Below, one piece after another: positions 35,448 to 43,432 of a stretch of DNA of 64,000 nt. Made by a program: the position numbers and the translations under genes. The notes under the pieces were generated by a model that worked only from the letters and a program-made list of their open reading frames with translations, did no database searches and was not told the origin of the DNA. Each line of letters opens with the position of its first letter. The stretch's first letter is position 1. Source of the DNA: Streptomyces albidoflavus (GTDB lineage: Bacteria > Actinomycetota > Actinomycetes > Streptomycetales > Streptomycetaceae); assembly GCF_000719955.1 (NCBI RefSeq), contig NZ_JOII01000011.1, positions 1 to 64,000 on the forward strand. Direction: 5' to 3'.

Positions 35448-35608
35448 GGGGGTGTCTTCAAATCCTGTGCGGTGTCCGCGGTGTCCGGTGCGTGCTCTCG
35501 GCACGCCGGGCGGAAGCTCTCGTACTGGACGTACTTGGGTTTCCGCCCGGTGTGGCGAGAGTGCGTGCCGGGCGCCGTGGGCGCCGTGCGGGATTCGAAG
35601 ACACCCCC
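35448..35608. mobile_element. 161-bp MITE with 18-bp terminal inverted repeats and TA duplication
   Basis: GGGGGTGTCTTCAAATCC at 35448-35465 is the inverted repeat of 35591-35608 with one mismatch. Both ends are flanked by TA (35446-35447 and 35609-35610), the target duplication of IS630/mariner-type elements. Inner sequence is also largely self-complementary (CCGGGCGGAA with TTCCGCCCGG), so the element can fold into one long hairpin. It has no coding capacity. It is inserted at the TAG stop codon of the flavin monooxygenase and restores a TAG. Confidence 0.88.
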
Positions 35609-36912
35609 TACGTGCGCGCGGCGCGCTTGGAGCGGGCCATCAGCCCGCGCATGAACTCCCGCTGGAACTCGGCGGGCCGCACCATGCGCCCGGTCAGGGC
35701 CAGGTACTTCTGGCTCAGCTCCTGGCTCTCGCAGATGGTTTCGAACATCCGCAGCCGGGTGGCCTCGTTCTTGCCGACCAGGGAGTCCCCGCAGATGCCC
35801 TCGGCGTGCGGGAGGAGGTTCTCCTCGAACCGGCGGCGGTACTGGTCGAGGCCCTCGCGCAGGTCGTCGCCGGCCAGGGAGCGGCCGTCGAGGGAGTCGG
35901 CCAGCAGCTCGGCGGTGAGCAGCGCGAATCCGCAGCCGACGCCGGCCATGGCGTCCAGCGACAGGGCCGCGTCGCCGACGAACGGGACGGACCCGGCCAC
36001 GGGCGCGCGGAGCTGGCTCGGGTAGTCGCTGTAGCCCAGCAGGGGGGACTCGGGGACGGCGTCGGCCACCGACGGGGCCTCGGCCAGGCCGTCGAAGTAC
36101 TTGAGGAACTCCTCCATGCGGCTGTCGGCGCCGCGCCATTCGGCGACCCGCGCCTTGTCCGCGAAGAGGACCAGTTCGGTCCTGCCGCCGACCAGCGGGT
36201 AGGTGCAGGCCAGGTCCCACTCGTTCATGATGAAGACCGAGCGGTTGTCGGCCCGGGTGTCGATCCCGGTGAAGTAGCCGAAGAGCGCGACCCGTTCGTT
36301 GGGCCGGACCTCGGCCTCATTGCCGAGCAGCCCGGCCAGCCGGGAGCGGCGGCCGTCGGCGGCGACCACGAGCCGGGCGCGAAGGCGGTGGGTGCCCCGG
36401 GCGTCGCGGGTGTCGAGGGTCCAGCCGGAGTCGTCCTCGGTGACGCCCTCCACGGCGGTGTCGTCGAGGAAGTGGACGCCCCGCTGCCGCGCGGCCTCGC
36501 GGATCGCGGGGTCCAGGACCCGCCGTTCCAGGTTGAGCGCGTAGGAGTCCGGCTGCTCGGGGTCGTAGCCGGGGCCGGGGGTGTCGACCACGCCGCCGGG
36601 GGTGACGAAGACGGCCTTGGTGGTCACCGAGTGGGCGGGCTCGCTGAGGTGGCCGAGGCCGAGCCGGGCGAGGAGCGGGACCGTGTGCGGCTGGACGAAG
36701 TGGGTGCAGAGCTGCTTGTAGTGCTGGTCGGTCAGCGGCTTCTTGTCGAGGACGGTGACCCGGTACCCCTTCTCGGCGAAGTGGATCGCGGTGGCGCAGC
36801 CGGCGAGGCTGCCCCCCACCACCGCGACGTCCCACGTCGGGTCGTCGGGTATCTCAGTGCTCACAGGACGACTACCAACTCTCTGTTCGGGCTGAATCTC
36901 TCCATGGCGCAT
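35608..36912 (-). CDS. FAD-dependent monooxygenase/oxidoreductase
   Basis: A flavoprotein of about 434 residues with FAD Rossmann motif DVAVVGGSLAGCATAIHFAEKGYRV, a DG-type motif ARLVVAADGRRSRLAG and the GD-type motif VPFVGDAALSLDAMAGVGCGFAL of the PHBH/halogenase-like group. Halogenase WxWxIP is absent. Start uncertain: ATG 36912 has only a distant AGGAC, GTG 36864 is closer to the conserved domain. The stop TAG contains the target TA of the MITE, and its last base comes from the element. In the cluster it is a candidate for oxidising a carrier-bound hydrazine toward a hydrazone or diazo group; this is inference. Confidence 0.85.
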   Translation of the reverse strand: MRHGEIQPEQRVGSRPVSTEIPDDPTWDVAVVGGSLAGCATAIHFAEKGYRVTVLDKKPLTDQHYKQLCTHFVQPHTVPLLARLGLGHLSEPAHSVTTKAVFVTPGGVVDTPGPGYDPEQPDSYALNLERRVLDPAIREAARQRGVHFLDDTAVEGVTEDDSGWTLDTRDARGTHRLRARLVVAADGRRSRLAGLLGNEAEVRPNERVALFGYFTGIDTRADNRSVFIMNEWDLACTYPLVGGRTELVLFADKARVAEWRGADSRMEEFLKYFDGLAEAPSVADAVPESPLLGYSDYPSQLRAPVAGSVPFVGDAALSLDAMAGVGCGFALLTAELLADSLDGRSLAGDDLREGLDQYRRRFEENLLPHAEGICGDSLVGKNEATRLRMFETICESQELSQKYLALTGRMVRPAEFQREFMRGLMARSKRAART

Positions 36913-36940
36913 GTGCTGCGGGTACGTCCTGGGGTGCCGG

Positions 36941-37660
36941 TCAGCCGGCGCAGCCGCAGGCGGCGTGGTGGACCTGGTGGGCGTGGCCCTGCCCGGCGGC
37001 GTGGCCCTCGGTCGGGTAGCCGTCCCGCTTCCACCAGTCGAGGCCGCCGATCAGCTCCTTGACCCGGAAGCCCGCGGTGGCCAGCTTGATGGCGGTCTTG
37101 GTCGAGGCGTTGCAGCCGATGCCGTCGCAGTACGCGACGTAGAGCGACGCCTTGGAGAGGCCGGCCAGCGACTCCTGGGAGATCGAGCGGTGCGGGATGC
37201 TGATCGCCCCGGCGATGTGCTCGGCCGCGTACGCCTCGCTGCTGCGGCCGTCCACGACGACCAGGTCCTGCCCGGACTCCAGGGCGTCCCGCAGGTCGGC
37301 GGAGTCGGTCTCGTACGCCAGTTTGGCCTGGTAGTGGGCGAGTTGGGCGGACTGCTCGCGGGAGCCGCCCGGGTCGGCGGCGGCCACGGTCTGCTCCTCG
37401 GGCTCCTCGGGGGCGCCCAGGAACCGTTCGGCGATGGCGTAGAGGTCGCCGAGGGTGCTCGGGGTGACCAGGGAGTCGGCGTGTTCGCCCAGGTCGACGC
37501 CGGCGTCCTCCAGCAGCGTGACCAGGACGCTGATGGTCAGCAGGGAGTCCATCCCCAGGGTGTTGAGCGGGGTGTCGTCGGGCAGCGGGGCGAGGTCCAC
37601 CGGCTTGCCCAGCGACGCCTCCAGGTACTCGGCGACCTTGTCCTTCACCACTGTGGTCAC
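36941..37660 (-). CDS. Carrier protein-rhodanese fusion with His/Cys tail
   Basis: A 239-residue fusion. Residues 1-85 are an acyl/peptidyl carrier with the phosphopantetheine site LNTLGMDSLLTISV (Ser in GMDS). Residues ~105-215 form a rhodanese domain: QDLVVVDGRSSEAYAAEHIAGAISIPH and an active loop VAYCDGIGCNASTKTA. The last residues are GHAAGQGHAHQVHH followed by AACGCAG, a His/Cys-rich tail that could bind metal. Its ATG overlaps the end of the degenerate adenylation gene (ATGA). A rhodanese on a carrier suggests persulfide chemistry or thioester handling; I know no characterised example. Confidence 0.85.
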   Translation of the reverse strand: MTTVVKDKVAEYLEASLGKPVDLAPLPDDTPLNTLGMDSLLTISVLVTLLEDAGVDLGEHADSLVTPSTLGDLYAIAERFLGAPEEPEEQTVAAADPGGSREQSAQLAHYQAKLAYETDSADLRDALESGQDLVVVDGRSSEAYAAEHIAGAISIPHRSISQESLAGLSKASLYVAYCDGIGCNASTKTAIKLATAGFRVKELIGGLDWWKRDGYPTEGHAAGQGHAHQVHHAACGCAG

Positions 37661-39282
37661 AGCTCCACCTCTTCAAGGGTCTCGACGGCACCGTCGGCCG
37701 TCAGCGCGAAATAGTGCGAGTTCGACTGCTCGGCCGCCGTCGCGAGCCGCTGGATCAGCTCCGGTTCGCCGGCTTCGGCGGCCGCTTCCGTGGGGGCCCA
37801 GCCGAGCAGGGCCGGGCGCAGGGGTTCGGGCAGGGCGCCGCGCAGGTGCTCCACCGCGTCGGCGACCACCCGCCGGTCCTTCGCGAGGAGGACGAGGGCG
37901 AGCACCTCGCGCTGGTGGCGCGGGATCACGGCCACGGCCGCGCCCTCGGCGCCGGGGCACTCCAGGGCGGCGCGGCGGATCTCGGCGAGGTGGGTCCGGC
38001 GCCCGGCCAGCCAGGCGATCTCCTCGGCGTACCGGTGCAGCACGAGGGTGCCGTCCGGGTCGCGGGAGCAGAGGTCACCGGTCCGGAACCAGCGCGTGCC
38101 GTCGGTCTCGACGACGGTACGGGCGGTCTCCCCGGGCTGGTCGAAGTAGCCCCGCATGACCTGCGGGCCGCCGACCCACAACTCGCCCACCTCGCCGGGT
38201 TCGCGGAGTTCGGCGCCGTCCCGCACGAGCCTGGCCCGGGTGCCGCGCAGGGGCCGGCCGACGGGGCAGGCGGTGGTGCGGTCGGCGTCGGAGGGGCCCA
38301 GTTCGTGGGTGAGGCTGAAGATGGTGGCCTCGGGCGGGCCGAACGCCTGGACGAGGCGGACCTGCGGCAGGTTCTGGAGCCAGGGGCGCAGCACCGCCGG
38401 TTCGCAGACCTGGGCGCCCGTCATGACCAGTTCCAGGGACGGCAGTTTGGCCGGGGTGATCTGGCGCCCGTCGCCGGTGATCTGCGTCAGCATCACGGTG
38501 ACCGCCAGCAGGTGGGTGAGGCGCTGCCGGGCGAGGACCGAACGGATCACGGCGCCGGCCGGCAGAGAGCGGAACTGGTGGACGAAGGCGCCCACCGACA
38601 GCGGGAGGACCGTGTCGAGGAGCGAGACGTCGAAGTGGAACGGCGAGAGGCTCAGCACGCGGGACTCCGCCGTCAGGCGCAGCACCTCGTTGTGGCCGCC
38701 GAAGTGGGCCAGCAGGGCGGCGACGCCGATCTCGGCGCCCTGCGGCTCACCCGTCGCACCGGAGGCGAAGACGAGGTAGGCGGGGTCCTCGGGCCGGTGC
38801 GCCACGGTGGCGTGCGCCGCGTCGGTCCCGGCGAGGGCCTCGTCCAGCTGCTCCTTGCCGAGCCACGGGGCGGCGAGCGCCGGTTCCCGGTCGTCCAGGG
38901 CGAGGACGGCGGCCGGGGCCAGGCGGGTGAGCAGGGAGTGCAGACGGGGTGCGGGCTCGGCGGCGTCGAGCGGGACGTAGACCGCGCCGCGCTTCCAGAC
39001 CGCCATGATGATCATGGGCATGACAGCTCTTTTCGCGGCCAGGACCACGACCCGGTCCCCCGGGCCCACCCCCAGCCCGGCCAGCCGGGAGGCGAGGGCG
39101 AGGGCGCCCCGCTCCAGCTCGGCGAAGGTGTGGCTGTCCGTCCCGTCGTCGATCGCGGTGCGGTCCGGCCACTTCCGGGCCGGGGCCACCAGCAGATCGC
39201 CGAGAGCGGGCGGGGTGCCGGCCCCGCCGGCGGAATCGTTCGACCACGGCGGCAGTACGGCCGCCTCGGCGTTGGCTACCAC
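37657..39282 (-). CDS. Degenerate adenylation-domain protein
   Basis: A 541-residue stand-alone A domain paralogous to the one at 40192, but with key motifs broken. Core A3 reads FASGATGEPQG, so the conserved Lys is Gln181; A5 is FGPPEAT instead of YGPTEAT; the A8 hinge RDDDEVKLAGRR of its paralogue is YAEEIAWLAGRR; the catalytic A10 Lys region (GKTDEK in the paralogue) is AGEPEL. FRTGDL is kept. It is probably unable to adenylate and may be a structural partner, as seen with some pseudo-A domains. The start is GTG 39282 after GGAAGGAG. Confidence 0.88.
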   Translation of the reverse strand: MVANAEAAVLPPWSNDSAGGAGTPPALGDLLVAPARKWPDRTAIDDGTDSHTFAELERGALALASRLAGLGVGPGDRVVVLAAKRAVMPMIIMAVWKRGAVYVPLDAAEPAPRLHSLLTRLAPAAVLALDDREPALAAPWLGKEQLDEALAGTDAAHATVAHRPEDPAYLVFASGATGEPQGAEIGVAALLAHFGGHNEVLRLTAESRVLSLSPFHFDVSLLDTVLPLSVGAFVHQFRSLPAGAVIRSVLARQRLTHLLAVTVMLTQITGDGRQITPAKLPSLELVMTGAQVCEPAVLRPWLQNLPQVRLVQAFGPPEATIFSLTHELGPSDADRTTACPVGRPLRGTRARLVRDGAELREPGEVGELWVGGPQVMRGYFDQPGETARTVVETDGTRWFRTGDLCSRDPDGTLVLHRYAEEIAWLAGRRTHLAEIRRAALECPGAEGAAVAVIPRHQREVLALVLLAKDRRVVADAVEHLRGALPEPLRPALLGWAPTEAAAEAGEPELIQRLATAAEQSNSHYFALTADGAVETLEEVEL

Positions 39283-39284
39283 GC

Positions 39285-40199
39285 TCAGCGCGCTCCTTCC
39301 GGAGGAAATGCGGTCCGGGCGATCTCGGCCACCGCGTCGCGGGCCGAGGCCACCTTTCCGGCGTACAGGCAGAAGTCGTGCGGGAGGTCGGGGAAGTGGA
39401 GGTGGCGCAGGCCGTCCGGGCGGTCGGCCGCGCGCTGCCCGGCGAAGGCGAGCCCCTCGTCCCGGAGCACGTCGCACCCGGCGGTCACCACCGAACAGGG
39501 GGGCAGCAGGGCCAGGTCGCGCTCCGGCAGGGCCAGCGGATCGAAGTGGCGGGAGCGGAAGAAGGGCGTCAGCGCGGACTTGAAGAGCCGCATGCTGTCC
39601 CGGTCGAGGAAGTGGCCCTCCCCGTAGGCCCGGTAGGAGTCGCGCTCCGTCTCCAGGTCGAGGACCGGGTAGAGCAGGACGAGGCGCGAGAAGACCCCGG
39701 GCAGGGCGCGCAGGGCGAGGTAGAGGGCGAGCAGGCCGCCGACGCTGTCCCCGGCGAGGACGATCCGGGGCGCGGTCAGGGTGCGGCAGCGGGCCGTGAG
39801 CTGCGCGGCCAGCCGTTCCACCGACTCCTCGACGGTGTGCTCGGGCACCTTGAGGTAGTCGAACGCCTCGACGGGCGCCCGTAATCGGGTGGCCAGGGTG
39901 CGCAGGAAGGGCTGGAAGACCTCGGTGGAGTAATAGACCATCCCGCCGCCGTGGAGGTAGATCACCCACGGGGCCCGGGGGTCCTCCACGGCCGGGCGGA
40001 TGACCACCGAGTCCTCGCCCTGCTCGGCCGAGGCGCCGTCGTCCGGGTCGGGGTCGCCGCCGAAGCGGGCGATCCAGCGCGCGGCGTTGAGCCGGTCGGT
40101 GACCGGAGAGCCGGTGGTGGCCGGCGCCCCCATGATCTTCCTGGCGGCGGCGAGGCGGCCGAACTCCGGGTGTAACGCGCCTGTCCGCGTCTCATCCAT
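39285..40199 (-). CDS. Alpha/beta hydrolase (HGGG type)
   Basis: A 304-residue hydrolase of the hormone-sensitive-lipase-like group. The oxyanion motif is YLHGGGMVYYS, the nucleophile elbow GDSVGG, the acid is in TAGCDVLRDEG and the His is in FPDLPHDFCLY. There is no signal peptide. It is sandwiched between the two adenylation genes and overlaps the intact one by eight bases. It could release a carrier-bound product like a thioesterase or remove a protecting acyl group. Confidence 0.9.
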   Translation of the reverse strand: MDETRTGALHPEFGRLAAARKIMGAPATTGSPVTDRLNAARWIARFGGDPDPDDGASAEQGEDSVVIRPAVEDPRAPWVIYLHGGGMVYYSTEVFQPFLRTLATRLRAPVEAFDYLKVPEHTVEESVERLAAQLTARCRTLTAPRIVLAGDSVGGLLALYLALRALPGVFSRLVLLYPVLDLETERDSYRAYGEGHFLDRDSMRLFKSALTPFFRSRHFDPLALPERDLALLPPCSVVTAGCDVLRDEGLAFAGQRAADRPDGLRHLHFPDLPHDFCLYAGKVASARDAVAEIARTAFPPEGAR

Positions 40200-41847
40200 G
40201 GGCGTCCCCGTCGACAGGTTCGGCCTCTCCGGCGGGGGTGAGCACGTAGTGCGTGGCGCTCGCCTCCCGGGCGGCCTCGGCGAGCCGGCGCATCAGCAGC
40301 TTCTCGTCGGTCTTGCCCGTCGAGGAGACCGACAGCTCCGGCGACCAGGCGACCAGGGTCGGCCGCATGTACGTGGGCAGCAGCTCCGCCAGCCGCTTCT
40401 CGGCCTGGGCCACCACCGCCCGGTCCGGCGCCATCACCACCAGCGCGATCACGTCGTGGCCGTGGCGCGGGACCACCGCGACGGCCGCCCGCTCGACGCC
40501 GGGGCAGCTCAGCACGGTCTGCCGGATCTCACCCAGGTGGATACGGCGTCCGGCCAGCTTCACCTCGTCGTCGTCACGGCCACGGAAAACGATGTCACCC
40601 CCGGCGTCGTAGGCGCAGAGGTCGCCGGTGCGGTAGTGGCGGACACCGTCCACCTCCACCACGCGCCGCGCGGTCTCCTCCGGCTGGTCGAAGTAGCCGC
40701 GCATCACCTGCGCGCCCCCGATCCACAGCTCACCGGTCCGCCCGGGTTCGCGGATCTCGCTGCCGTCCTCGGCCACGATCCGCGCCACCACCCCGCGCAA
40801 CGGCCGTCCGATCGGGTACGAGCCGACCCGCTCGTGGTCGGCCTCGGCGATCTCGTGGGCGACGCAGACGATGGTCGCCTCGGTGGGCCCGTAGACGTTG
40901 ATGACCCGGACCGCGGGGAGGCCGGTCTTCCAGACGTTGATGACCCCCGGGTCGCAGACCTCGGCGCCCGTCATCACCATCTCCAGCGCCGGGAACGTCT
41001 CCGGGGAGACCTGGCGCCCGCCCTCGGTGATCATCGTCAGCAGGGTGGAGACGGCGATGAGGTGGGTGATCCGCTCCCGCGTGATGACCGCCCGCATGAT
41101 GGCGCCGGCGTGGACCCCGCGGAACTGGTGGACGTAGGCCCCCAGCGACAGCGGCAGCAGCGTGTCCTCGATCGACACGTCGAAGTGGAACGGGGAGAGG
41201 CTGAACACCCGGGACTCCGGGGTGAACCGCAGCACCTCGTTGTGCGCGCCGAAGTAGGCGACCAGGTTGGCGACGCTGATCTCGACGCCCTTGGGCTCCC
41301 CCGTCGATCCCGAGGTGAAGATGATGTACGCCGTGGACTCCGGCCGGTGCGGCACGGTCGGCCACGGAGCGGCCGGCGCCGTGAGGATCGCGTCCAGCTC
41401 CCCGCGCCCCGCCCAGGGCACCCCGTCGGCCACGGGCTCCCGGTCGTCGAGCGCGAGCACGGCCTTCGGCCGCAGCCTGCCCAACAGCCCGCGCAGCCGC
41501 GGCTCGGGCTGGGCGGCGTCGAGGGGGACGTAGACGGCGCCGCACTTCCAGATCCCGATGGCCAGCACGGGCATGGTCGCGCACTTCTCGGCGAGGACCG
41601 CCACCCGGTCGCCGGGGCGGACGCCCTGCCCGGCCAGCCAGGCCGCCAGCGCCTGGGCCTGGGACTCCAGTGCGGCGAAGGTGAGGCCGGTGCGGCCGTC
41701 GTGGAGTGCGGGGCGCTCGGGCCACCGGCTCGCCGCGGCGGCGACGAGGTCACCCAGCGCGGGCGCCGTGTCGGCCTGGTCGGCCGCGTCGACCGACCAC
41801 GGGGGAAGTGGGGCCGGCGCGGCCTGGGGTATAGGGCCTGTCGTCAC
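40192..41847 (-). CDS. Stand-alone NRPS adenylation domain (intact)
   Basis: A 551-residue amino-acid adenylation enzyme. All cores are intact: A3 TSGSTGEPKG (178-187), A4 with FHFDVS (D223, the amino-group-binding Asp), A5 NVYGPTEAT, A7 YRTGDL, A8 GRDDDEVKLAGRRIHLGEI and A10 STGKTDEK. It should load an amino-acid-like substrate onto the carrier of the PCP-rhodanese protein. There is no condensation domain in the cluster. GTG 41847 overlaps the upstream acetyltransferase stop (GTGA). Substrate could be hydrazinoacetate or DABA; the sequence alone does not decide. Confidence 0.92.
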   Translation of the reverse strand: MTTGPIPQAAPAPLPPWSVDAADQADTAPALGDLVAAAASRWPERPALHDGRTGLTFAALESQAQALAAWLAGQGVRPGDRVAVLAEKCATMPVLAIGIWKCGAVYVPLDAAQPEPRLRGLLGRLRPKAVLALDDREPVADGVPWAGRGELDAILTAPAAPWPTVPHRPESTAYIIFTSGSTGEPKGVEISVANLVAYFGAHNEVLRFTPESRVFSLSPFHFDVSIEDTLLPLSLGAYVHQFRGVHAGAIMRAVITRERITHLIAVSTLLTMITEGGRQVSPETFPALEMVMTGAEVCDPGVINVWKTGLPAVRVINVYGPTEATIVCVAHEIAEADHERVGSYPIGRPLRGVVARIVAEDGSEIREPGRTGELWIGGAQVMRGYFDQPEETARRVVEVDGVRHYRTGDLCAYDAGGDIVFRGRDDDEVKLAGRRIHLGEIRQTVLSCPGVERAAVAVVPRHGHDVIALVVMAPDRAVVAQAEKRLAELLPTYMRPTLVAWSPELSVSSTGKTDEKLLMRRLAEAAREASATHYVLTPAGEAEPVDGDAHG

Positions 41848-42317
41848 GAGGCTCCCCGTTCGTCGGTGTCGTAGTGGAAGCGGAGCTTGGGCTTGCCCAC
41901 GGCACCCATGCGCCGGTAGAAGCCGATGCCGAGTTCGTTGCCGGGCGGCGTCTGCCACTCGGCCCACTCGCAGCCCTGGTCGCGGGCGAACTCCCGCAGC
42001 CGCTCCAGGAAGGCCCGGCCCAGGCCCAGGCGGCGGTAGGGCTCCTGGAGGTAGAGACAGTCCAGGTAGGCGAAGCGCCGGGCGCTCCAGGTGGCGAAGT
42101 CGGTGGTGACGGTCATGAAGCCGCAGGGCGTGCCGTTGTCCGTCGCCACCCAGCCGTGCAGCGCGGGCCGCTCGGCGAAGAAGGCCGAGCGCCACCGCTC
42201 CACCTGGCCGTCCTCCGTGAACTCGGCCTCCTCGTACGCCGCGTGCTCGCGGCACAGCTCCAGCAGTGCGTCCAGGTGCCCCGGCTCGACCGGTTCCACC
42301 TTGATGTCGTGGTTCAC
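41844..42317 (-). CDS. GNAT-family N-acetyltransferase in cluster
   Basis: A 157-residue GNAT enzyme. YLDCLYLQEPYRRLGLGRAFLERLREFARDQG is the acetyl-CoA motif and FYRRMGAVGKPKLRFHYD the C-terminal motif. Its GTG overlaps the stop of the preceding gene and its stop overlaps the next start, so it is tightly coupled to the intact adenylation gene. In hydrazine pathways acyltransferases protect or modify the terminal nitrogen; this is a reasonable guess here. Confidence 0.88.
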   Translation of the reverse strand: MNHDIKVEPVEPGHLDALLELCREHAAYEEAEFTEDGQVERWRSAFFAERPALHGWVATDNGTPCGFMTVTTDFATWSARRFAYLDCLYLQEPYRRLGLGRAFLERLREFARDQGCEWAEWQTPPGNELGIGFYRRMGAVGKPKLRFHYDTDERGAS

Positions 42318-42790
42318 ACCCACCCCGAGAACGTCGTGCCCAGGTACGCGTCGAGCGTGGCCTGGTCCAATGTGCCTTGCGCCAGGACGGTGTTGACCCA
42401 CGCGTCCCGTTCGAACTTGATGATCTCCAGCTCCCAGACGCAGGCGACCAGGTCCCGCTGGGCGAGCGGCGCGAAGACCGTCTCGCCGCCGGCGCCGGTG
42501 ACCGCCCCGCGCACCCGGTGCCGGAGCATGTCGGCGTCGTACCACTGGCTCACCAGGAGGTAGTCGGCCTGCGCGCCGCGGTGCAGGATCAGGAAGCCGG
42601 CGGGGTGGTCCTCCTCCTGGAGGGGCTCGTCCAGTACCGAGGCCGCGTGCCGCCGCAGCCAGCCGGGCTCGGGGAGTTCGCGGTTCCGCTCCGGATCGGC
42701 GAACATCGCGTACGCCTTGAGGGTCCGGCCCCCCGCCTCCACCGGCGGAAGCGCCGTGACCAGGCGCGGTACGTAGGTCAGTGGGTTCAT
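42314..42790 (-). CDS. Hypothetical protein, first gene of the hydrazine operon
   Basis: A 158-residue soluble protein I cannot assign. The middle has AGFLILHRGAQADYLLVSQWYDADMLRHRVRG, which suggests a mixed alpha/beta fold with a possible alpha/beta-barrel-like sheet; the C-terminus (ACVWELEIIKFERDAWVNTVL) is conserved-looking. No signal or membrane segment. As first gene of a nine-to-eleven gene coupled run it is probably a specific part of the pathway and not a regulator. Confidence 0.75.
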   Translation of the reverse strand: MNPLTYVPRLVTALPPVEAGGRTLKAYAMFADPERNRELPEPGWLRRHAASVLDEPLQEEDHPAGFLILHRGAQADYLLVSQWYDADMLRHRVRGAVTGAGGETVFAPLAQRDLVACVWELEIIKFERDAWVNTVLAQGTLDQATLDAYLGTTFSGWV

Positions 42791-43432
42791 GGGGTGGCGT
42801 TCCCCGCCCGCAGGTTCTCGGCCATCTCCATCACGCGCAGTTCGCTCCCGGAATACTCGGATCTTCGCTGACGGAAGGCGTCTTCAAACATCCTGAGCAT
42901 CTACCGCGAGGATGCTGATGACAACGCCCGCACTAATTACACAGTCAATCAAATACCGCAGGGCCTTCATCCCCGTTAAGTACGCCAGTTCGAGGACCCG
43001 ACACGCCATAAGAGCACACGCCCCCAAGCCGCGCAATCACCTTCCGGAACTCGCCTTCCGTCGGCCACGTCACACTCACCTCCCGGTAACACCCCGCACA
43101 ATCCCCGGCGGAACCCCGGAGGGACCGCGCACCGTAACGGCGTCCCGGAGCCCCGGCGCACCCCCTCGTACCGGCGGTACCATCTGCCGTCTACAGCTGG
43201 GTAGTTGGCCAAAAAACGCTGGTGTGGCGCCCGGGCACGCCAGGCCCGCGGGCTCCCCGTCCAGAGTGTGGAATTCCGGTCCCGACCGGCCCTGCGGGGC
43301 GGGACACATTCGCCCACCTCGCCCGTCCCCTCGCGGGGATATTCATTGGATATTCATAAGACGACCCGGAGATCGGTTCTCCGTCTCGTAAGATCCGCTG
43401 ACGTTCAAGAGCGGGACAACGAAGGGGAAGGC
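42791..43432. promoter_or_regulatory. Divergent promoter region with 11-bp-spaced direct repeats
   Basis: About 640 bp without a gene between the hydrazine operon and the MFS gene. It is AT-richer than the flanks (42920-42990 and 43330-43400). GGATATTCAT occurs twice at 43337-43346 and 43348-43357, exactly one helical turn (11 bp) apart. Direct repeats of this spacing are bound by SARP activators and PhoP-type response regulators. No SARP gene is in the window. Confidence 0.6.
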
